From: Verrucomicrobiota bacterium
Lineage (GTDB): Bacteria; Verrucomicrobiota; Verrucomicrobiia; Palsa-1439
Direction: 5' to 3'
Assembly (NCBI GenBank): GCA_003164675.1
Contig: PLTX01000117.1
Location: forward strand, 1-64,000
DNA: 64,000 nucleotides
Position numbers and translations under genes: made by a program. Positions 57,942 through 64,000 of the stretch are shown piece after piece. The notes beneath the pieces are model-generated. The model saw nothing but the letters and a program-made list of their open reading frames with translations. It was not told where the DNA came from and ran no database searches. Numbering within the stretch: position 1 is the stretch's first letter; every line of letters starts with the position of its first letter.

Positions 57942-58364
57942 GTGGCGAAGGCACGCAAAGAGGTTGAGATTGCAGTACGTGTCGGGAACGGGCCTGCGGA
58001 CGTGCAGGACGTGTTGTCCGTCCTAGTCGCCGGCGGTCTGAACGTTCTGGCGTACTGCATCTACACGGAACGCGATGATCTGGTGATTCTTCTGGTCACG
58101 GACGACGCGTTGATCGCGAAGGATGCGCTCCAAAGTGCGGGCTTTTCCTGCAAGGCGAATTCGGTTGTGCTGGTTGGCGCGGCACACGAGCTTGGTTCAG
58201 CGGCAATCATCGGCGCGCATCTCGGACTGTCGGGAGTCGAAATTCTTTACTCGTACGCATCATGGTTGGGGGGCGACCACTCAATCGCGGTGTTCAAGAC
58301 CACCGACGACGAACGCGCCATTCAAGCGCTGGAGATTTGTCCGCAAGCGCGAGCCGCCGCCTGA
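57942..58364 (+). CDS. ACT-domain-like regulatory protein
   Basis: EIAVRVGNGPADVQDVLSVLVAGGLNVLAYCIYTERDDLVILLVTDDALIAKDALQSAGF; GTG start 57942 behind GGAGG. Confidence 0.7.
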   Translation: MAKARKEVEIAVRVGNGPADVQDVLSVLVAGGLNVLAYCIYTERDDLVILLVTDDALIAKDALQSAGFSCKANSVVLVGAAHELGSAAIIGAHLGLSGVEILYSYASWLGGDHSIAVFKTTDDERAIQALEICPQARAAA

Positions 58365-58391
58365 ACTGACTCCCGTCCCCGACGCAGATGA

Positions 58392-59387
58392 TTAACTGTG
58401 CGGCCCGACATTCGTGGCGGGTGCGTTGTTCGTCGCCGCAGTAGCCACACTGTTGGTGGTTGCCGGTTGTGAAACCTTTGGGCCGAATGGCCACCACCAG
58501 TGTTTGTGTTTCTTGGGCTTCGGAATTACCGGTGGCGGCGGCTGGAGATCCTCATCCGTCATGACCCGCTCAACGCGCGGATAGACTTGCTCTCCGCCCT
58601 GCACTGTCACCACGCCGTCATCTTGGGCAACCAGTTGCGGCACAGACATGACGTCCGAGTAAACAAGGCGCTTCACGATTTTCGCGTCGGGATTGATTTC
58701 ATCATAGCTGATGGCGCGCGGTCCGCTGCGATACAACACATGCAGATGACCAATGCCGTCCACTTTGACGGTCGGATTCCCCAGGGCGATAAGATCGCCC
58801 AAAGGAATCATGCCATATACCAGATCATGCGGCTCATCCTGCACCGCCGTGTACAGCACCTCGTCGTACGAGCTTCGCCGCAACAGCAGAGAATAGGTGC
58901 GGTACTGTTGGTTGGTCTCACCCTCCGCCAGCGGCAGCCCAACCGTTTGCCGCCAAATCTCGCGGCCGTTGATTATGGTGAAGCGGGCTGGTAGTGATAC
59001 CGCCTGCACTCCGGCCGCTTCGACCACGGCGCGCGCGGTAAACACGCCCCGCTGCCGTAGATCGAAATGCGTCAAGAGGTTCACAGAAACACTTTGCGTG
59101 CGGCCGGGTTCGACCTTGATCGGTTCCGTCGTGAAAGTATTGCCCACAGGAGATAGGCTCGCGCCAGCCTCGTCCGTAATGAGAAAGTTGAGCCAATGAG
59201 TCTCGCCCTGGTTGGCAAGCTCGATGGTACGGCCGGAGAAATTGCGGATGGTGACGACGGCAGGAATGGATTCGAACAAGATGAGTGTGTCGCGTTCCAT
59301 CTTCAGCTGCACGGTGACCTGGGCGCGGACACCCGAGGGCACAGCCAAAAGGGCTGCAAGAAGTGCGAAGACGATCAATTGGCGCAT
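58392..59387 (-). CDS. Secreted hypothetical protein
   Basis: Signal peptide MRQLIVFALLAALLAVPSGVRAQ; beta-rich domain; Pro/Lys/His/Trp-rich tail. Confidence 0.7.
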   Translation of the reverse strand: MRQLIVFALLAALLAVPSGVRAQVTVQLKMERDTLILFESIPAVVTIRNFSGRTIELANQGETHWLNFLITDEAGASLSPVGNTFTTEPIKVEPGRTQSVSVNLLTHFDLRQRGVFTARAVVEAAGVQAVSLPARFTIINGREIWRQTVGLPLAEGETNQQYRTYSLLLRRSSYDEVLYTAVQDEPHDLVYGMIPLGDLIALGNPTVKVDGIGHLHVLYRSGPRAISYDEINPDAKIVKRLVYSDVMSVPQLVAQDDGVVTVQGGEQVYPRVERVMTDEDLQPPPPVIPKPKKHKHWWWPFGPKVSQPATTNSVATAATNNAPATNVGPHS

Positions 59388-59438
59388 AAAAGAACGTTAG
59401 CACGCGGGCGCGGGACCGAACAAGGAAAATGCCTCGGG

Positions 59439-60194
59439 CTATCGAAGATCACCCAGTGCGGATAATGCCGTTCGTAGCGCCACATTGTGTGCCCGGGCGC
59501 GTTGTTGAAGTGGAAGATGCACGGGAGTTTCACTACCAAGTATGTGCCGGCAGCCGTTGAGAAACAAATGATACGCCATCGGCCAGCGAAGGCGTTGCTT
59601 CAGGCGGGAGAGGTTGGCTTCTCGGCGGATCAGCCCAGGGCTCGTAGCGCGGTTGCCATCGATCACCCGGTTGCGATTGATGGGAATCACTTTCCCAACC
59701 GCTGCGATGGCACGCTCCCCAATAAACGGCGGTTCCTGACAAAGTTCGTACAAATAATACCCCGGAGAATCCACGTCCTCATGGAGATCGAGAACGAAGA
59801 CAAAACGATGGCCTTTCACAAGCCGCTTCACCAACTGCGCTTCGGGACAAACGGCGGGGTTGCGAAACTGGCGATTGATGTCGCGGCCCTGCGCGTTGCG
59901 GCGCTGATTGCGTTCCCAACCGTAGGGGTTGATGCACGGCAGGACAAACCAGTTCACGCGCCATTTCGCCCACTCACCACTCTCCAACCAGCGGAGGGCG
60001 CCTTCGACACTCCCCGGTTCTTCACCGTGAATCCCTGCGGTAACCAGTACCGTTTTCGCCTGTCGCCCGATTTCTCGGCGCACGCGGTAGAATGGATAGC
60101 CCCACACGCGGCCCGCCTGCTCTACTCGCCATTCACGCCGCGGTAGAACTCGTAGTCGTTGTGCGATCTCGCGATAATCACGAACGCGCCCCAT
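59439..60194 (-). CDS. M14-family zinc carboxypeptidase
   Basis: VTAGIHGEEPGSVEGAL, CINPYGWERNQRRNAQGRDINRQF, VLDLHEDVDSPGYYLYE. Confidence 0.88.
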   Translation of the reverse strand: MGRVRDYREIAQRLRVLPRREWRVEQAGRVWGYPFYRVRREIGRQAKTVLVTAGIHGEEPGSVEGALRWLESGEWAKWRVNWFVLPCINPYGWERNQRRNAQGRDINRQFRNPAVCPEAQLVKRLVKGHRFVFVLDLHEDVDSPGYYLYELCQEPPFIGERAIAAVGKVIPINRNRVIDGNRATSPGLIRREANLSRLKQRLRWPMAYHLFLNGCRHILGSETPVHLPLQQRARAHNVALRTALSALGDLR

Positions 60195-60247
60195 GCGGGA
60201 AACTTATCGCACAGAGTGCCCGTCGTGACAACCGGCACCCGCCGACC

Positions 60248-61405
60248 TCACGCCATCGCCTTGAGGAACTCCTTGTTGGTCTTGAATTTGGAGAGACCGG
60301 TCAAGAGTCTCTGGATGGCTTCGACGGGCGGCGCGCCGCTGAGCGCGCGACGCAGTCGAGTGATCGCCTCCAAATCCTTCGGCGCCAGCAGCAATTCCTC
60401 GCGCCGTGTGCCAGAGGCATTGATGTCCACCGCGGGCCAGTAGCGCTGCTCGGCGATCTTGCGATCCAGAACGAGTTCCGAGTTGCCCGTGCCCTTGAAC
60501 TCTTGGAAGATCAGTTCATCCATCCTCGAACCGGTGTCGATCAGCGCCGTGGCGATGATCGTGAGCGAGCCGCCCTCCTCCGCTTTGCGCGCGGATGCGA
60601 AAATGCGGCGTGGTTGTTCCATCGCGCGGGCGTCGAGACCGCCCGTCATGGTGCGACCGGTCGAGCCGATGTAATTGTTAAACGCGCGCGCCAGACGCGT
60701 GATCGAGTCCAACACGATGAAGACGTCCCGGCCAAATTCCACCATGCGCTTCGCGCGTTCAATGGCCATCTTGGCCGTGCGGACATGCTCTTCGATGGTC
60801 TGGTCGTTGGTCGAGGCGATGACCTCGCCGCCCTTGACGGAACGGCGGAAATCCGTGGTCTCCTCCGGACGCTCATCCACCAAAAGCACCATTGTGTGGA
60901 CGTCCGGATGGTTCGACAACACGGCATCGGCGATGTGATGCAGCAACGTGGTCTTGCCCGTGCGCGGCGCGGCGACAATGAGGCCGCGCGTGCCCTTGCC
61001 GACGGGCGCGACGAGATCCACGACGCGCGTCGTGTAGCGGTCGGGGACCGTTTCGAGGAAGAACCGCTCATTCGGGTTAAGGCTGGTCAGGTCGTCAAAT
61101 TTCTTGAGGCTCGCCCATTTCTCAGGCGGTTGGCCGTTCATCTTGAAGATCTCGGCCAACTGCGGACTGCCCTTCTTCGGCGGCACGGCGCGTCCTTCGA
61201 TTTCCAGGCCGGGCCGTAGCCGAAACTTGCGGATGATATCCGGCGACACGTAAATGTCGTTCGGACTGATCTGGAAGCTGCGGGCGGGGTTGCGGAGGAA
61301 ACCGAACCCCTTCTCACCAACTTCAAGAATGCCACGGACCTGGCTGTCGGTTGGTTGCTGTGGTGGAGGCTGTGGTTGTGTTTGCGCCTGTTCTGTCTCG
61401 TTCAC
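60248..61405 (-). CDS. rho: Transcription termination factor Rho
   Basis: [95 protein letters not shown] start at 61405. Confidence 0.97.
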   Translation of the reverse strand: MNETEQAQTQPQPPPQQPTDSQVRGILEVGEKGFGFLRNPARSFQISPNDIYVSPDIIRKFRLRPGLEIEGRAVPPKKGSPQLAEIFKMNGQPPEKWASLKKFDDLTSLNPNERFFLETVPDRYTTRVVDLVAPVGKGTRGLIVAAPRTGKTTLLHHIADAVLSNHPDVHTMVLLVDERPEETTDFRRSVKGGEVIASTNDQTIEEHVRTAKMAIERAKRMVEFGRDVFIVLDSITRLARAFNNYIGSTGRTMTGGLDARAMEQPRRIFASARKAEEGGSLTIIATALIDTGSRMDELIFQEFKGTGNSELVLDRKIAEQRYWPAVDINASGTRREELLLAPKDLEAITRLRRALSGAPPVEAIQRLLTGLSKFKTNKEFLKAMA

Positions 61406-62469
61406 AATTCTTGCTCTGCCCGCGTCGAGCGCAGGCGTATGGTTTTCGTTGTCAGGTCGTGCACCGACTTGATGTAGCGGACCGTCCGTGTCTTGGCGCG
61501 CATGACGATCGAGTGCGTCATCGCGGTGTGCCCGATGAAGCGCACGCCGGGCAGCAACGGGCTGTCGCTGATTCCCGTGGCGCAGAATACGATCCCGCCA
61601 CCCCGCGCCAGATCCTCCGCGTAGTACACCTGGTTCAGATCCTCTTTCACGCCCTCGTTTTCCAGCTTCTTTCGCTCCGCTTCGTCGCGCGGCCACATCT
61701 TCACCTGCATATCGCCACCCAGGCCCCGCAAAGCCGACGCGGCCAGCACAGCCTCGGGCGAACCGCCCACACCGGCGTACAGGTCCGTGCCACTGTCCGG
61801 CAGGCTCGGCGCAATGGCCCCCGCCACGTCGCCGTCCCCAATCATTCGCAGCCGCGCCCCGACCTTGCGGATGCGACCCACCAACTCCTCATGCCGCGGC
61901 CGGTCGAGCACCGTGACCGTCAGATCATGCACGGGCGTGTTAAGAATCTTCGCGATGAGGAGCACGTTTTCCTCGATCGGCGCTTCCAGCTTCACCTGTT
62001 CGACGCCCTTCTTGAACATGTAATCCCGCACCCGCGGCCCGTACGCCAGCTTCTCGCTATAAAAGCTCGGCAGATTCTTTAGCGACTTCCCAAAACCGTC
62101 GAAGGCGCTGCCCGCCGCCAACACCGAAATCACATTCGGCAACCCCTTCGAGATGTTCGTGGTGCCATCCAAGGGATCGACCGCGATATCCAACGGTATC
62201 GAACCCGGCTCCCACGTCCCAAGGTGCTCGCCGAGAAAAATCCCCGGCGCCTCATCCTTGATCCCCTCGCCGATCACCACCTCCGCGCAACACGGCAGCA
62301 GGTCGAACATCCCCCGTATCGCGTCGCAAGCCGCCTGGTCCGCCGCATTCTTGTTGCCCTTGCCCATCCACTGCGCGGCATTCAGCGCAGCGGCCTCCGT
62401 GGCGCGCACGAGATCAAACTCGACGATGCGCTCCAAATCTTGAATCGATTTACGATCCAATTTCGCCAT
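61402..62469 (-). CDS. glpX: Class II fructose-1,6-bisphosphatase
   Basis: VRATEAAALNAAQWMGKGNKNAADQAACDAIRGMF, VVIGEGIKDEAPGIFLGE, DIAVDPLDGTTNISKGLPN. Confidence 0.96.
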   Translation of the reverse strand: MAKLDRKSIQDLERIVEFDLVRATEAAALNAAQWMGKGNKNAADQAACDAIRGMFDLLPCCAEVVIGEGIKDEAPGIFLGEHLGTWEPGSIPLDIAVDPLDGTTNISKGLPNVISVLAAGSAFDGFGKSLKNLPSFYSEKLAYGPRVRDYMFKKGVEQVKLEAPIEENVLLIAKILNTPVHDLTVTVLDRPRHEELVGRIRKVGARLRMIGDGDVAGAIAPSLPDSGTDLYAGVGGSPEAVLAASALRGLGGDMQVKMWPRDEAERKKLENEGVKEDLNQVYYAEDLARGGGIVFCATGISDSPLLPGVRFIGHTAMTHSIVMRAKTRTVRYIKSVHDLTTKTIRLRSTRAEQEL

Positions 62470-62492
62470 TGAATGGGTGTTACTTGCTCCGC

Positions 62493-63272
62493 CTATCGGG
62501 CTATTCCGCGTTCAGACTTGCGACAGAAGTCGATGAAATGTTCGAGCTCTGGGCTCGGCGGAAGTTCTGACTGTATCTTATCCAATGCATTGCCAACTGT
62601 CAACCCCGCTCGACACATTATCTTAAACGCCTCCCGCAGGCTCCGATGGACCTCCTCCGACACCCCGTTGCGCTCCAACCCCACCTTGTTCACCCCCCGC
62701 GTCTCCGCCGGGTTCCCATCCCCGATCATATACGGCGGTATATCCTGCACCACCTTCGCGCACCCCCCAATGATCGCCATCTTGCCAATCCGGCAAAATT
62801 GATGGATCGCCGCCAGTCCGCCCACAATCGCAAAGTCTTCCACCAGAACATGTCCCGCAAGAGTCCCGTTGTTGCTGAAGATCACGTGGCTGCCCACAAT
62901 GCAGTCGTGCGCCACATGCGAATACGCCAGAAAATTGTTGTGCGACCCGATCTGCGTCTTCAACCCGTCCCCCGTCGCCGTATGCACCGTCACATGCTCC
63001 CGAAACACGTTGTCCGACCCGATTTCCAGGTAGCACTTTCCCCCCTGATACTTCAAATCCTGCGTCTTCAGCCCGATGCACGCAAACGGATAAAACTCGC
63101 ACCGCGCCCCAATCGTCGTCCGCCCATCCACCACCACATGCGAATGCAGCCGACACCCCTCCCCCAGCTTCACGTCCGGCCCCACCACGCAATACGGCCC
63201 CACCTCGCTGCCGGAACCAACCTGCGCGCGCGAATCAACGATTGCGGTAGAATGAATGTTCGAAGAAGCCAT
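62493..63272 (-). CDS. lpxA: UDP-N-acetylglucosamine acyltransferase
   Basis: Hexapeptide repeats; IHSTAIVDSRAQVGSGSEVGPYCVVGPDVKLGEGCRLHSHVVVDGRT, GDGNPAETRGVNKVGLERNG; start at 63272. Confidence 0.96.
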   Translation of the reverse strand: MASSNIHSTAIVDSRAQVGSGSEVGPYCVVGPDVKLGEGCRLHSHVVVDGRTTIGARCEFYPFACIGLKTQDLKYQGGKCYLEIGSDNVFREHVTVHTATGDGLKTQIGSHNNFLAYSHVAHDCIVGSHVIFSNNGTLAGHVLVEDFAIVGGLAAIHQFCRIGKMAIIGGCAKVVQDIPPYMIGDGNPAETRGVNKVGLERNGVSEEVHRSLREAFKIMCRAGLTVGNALDKIQSELPPSPELEHFIDFCRKSERGIAR

Positions 63273-63439
63273 CAGAACCGCCCCGCCTTCCCCACCCCTT
63301 TGTACACCAACCCCCACCGCCACGTCAACGCAAGCCTTTCGCCCGCTCGCCGAGCCGTCCGCCCAGTCGTTAGCTGTGCCCGCGCCATCATTCACCCCCT
63401 CAAAACACCCCCATCCCGCACCACCGGAGCGCCCAAACC

Positions 63440-63780
63440 CCCAAACGAAGCCATTTCCGGCAAAACGAAGCCAAGTGACAAAATGGCACACTCGGACACC
63501 TAAGCCACTGCCAACCAATTGGTTCTACAATCACAAGCACCCCGGGAAATTGGCTTCGTTTGGTAAAAAGCGTGTTTTCGCGCAACCCTCGTTCTTGGGT
63601 AGGGACGCGCTGCCGCGCGTCCGTTGAAAGGTTGCCCTGCTATCTGATGGCCGTCTCCCCCTTTGGAGTGCGGCGACTCGTAGCCGCTTTGCCGTTGTAG
63701 CAGAGCCCCCATCCCAATCTCGCATCTCCTATCCATTTTCACTATGCCCTATCGTATATCACCCCGCTGTGGCATGTCAA
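63440..63780 (-). repeat. Composite repeat copy B (reverse orientation of 34219-34531)
   Basis: 63441-63600 reverse complement aligns without gaps to 34371-34530; TTGACATG box at 63780. Confidence 0.85.
63603..63622. repeat. Perfect hairpin GGACGCGC-TGCC-GCGCGTCC preceded by GTAG
   Basis: 8-bp perfect stem; same stem as 33929-33948. Confidence 0.8.
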
Positions 63781-63878
63781 ATCGAATCTTCACCCCTGCA
63801 CCGGGGATGCCGCTACCCCCCCTGTTTACCCTGAGCGACGTCGAAGGGTAGCCGCGGGCGCCGACCGCGGTCCGCTTT

Positions 63879-63932
63879 GTAGGGCAAGCGCTCCGCTTGC
63901 CGTAGTTGTAGCCACGGCGCTCTGTCGCCGTG
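63879..63932. repeat. Two adjacent hairpins: GTAGGGCAAGCG-CTC-CGCTTGCC and TGTAGC-CACGGCG-CTCTGT-CGCCGTG
   Basis: Perfect 8-bp and 7-bp stems; the second is the exact reverse complement of 34299-34324. Confidence 0.85.
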
Positions 63933-64000
63933 CCGTCCCCGCCCTGCCGTTTCGTAGGGGTGAGCTCCCACGCCCACCCCGCTCCCATAGCCACGGGTGC

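Noticed and set aside
63590-63935. Possible CRISPR array
   Set aside because: Hairpins are irregularly spaced and differ in sequence; no constant direct repeat with unique spacers and no cas genes.
63500-63994. Short minus-strand ORFs at the window end
   Set aside because: Same repeat-derived peptides; not genes.

Overview
This 64 kb window is GC-rich bacterial chromosome, mostly conserved housekeeping genes. The secreted-protein architectures (H-X9-DG pseudopilin, beta-solenoid with a '...QRFYRV...' C-terminal domain, choice-of-anchor-Q-like tail) suggest Verrucomicrobiota/PVC; this is an inference. Recognisable loci, in order: rsmI; an AMP-binding synthetase; aroC / prepilin peptidase / aroE; a 12-gene complex I cluster read from the minus strand as nuoA-B-C-D-I-H-J-K-L-M-M-N (no nuoE/F/G, two nuoM-like genes); a two-gene membrane/coiled-coil pair; queE; a class-III aminotransferase with luxE- and luxC-like genes; pseudopilin and beta-solenoid genes; a NotI-like endonuclease convergent with a D12-class N6-adenine methyltransferase; trpG/pabA; sppA; a tetrapyrrole cluster (cobA-hemD, hemC, hemA, ccsA-like, siroheme dehydrogenase); rnpB; rib genes; ftsY; nusB; gcvT-gcvH-gcvP; rho; glpX; lpxA. 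The most unusual signal is non-coding. (i) A composite repeat of about 310-340 bp occurs twice in opposite orientation (34219-34531 and 63780-63440). Each copy has a promoter-like box, hairpins, and a 160-bp core that aligns without gaps at about 80% identity, ending in inverted AAACGAAGCCAAT motifs. (ii) A dispersed family of small palindromes often ends in GCTAC(A). The stem sequences differ while pairing is kept, and members or related palindromes sit in frame inside at least three conserved protein genes (class-III aminotransferase, luxE-like, ftsY). No rRNA, tRNA or CRISPR array was recognised. All calls come from reading the sequence and the ORF track; no database search was run.
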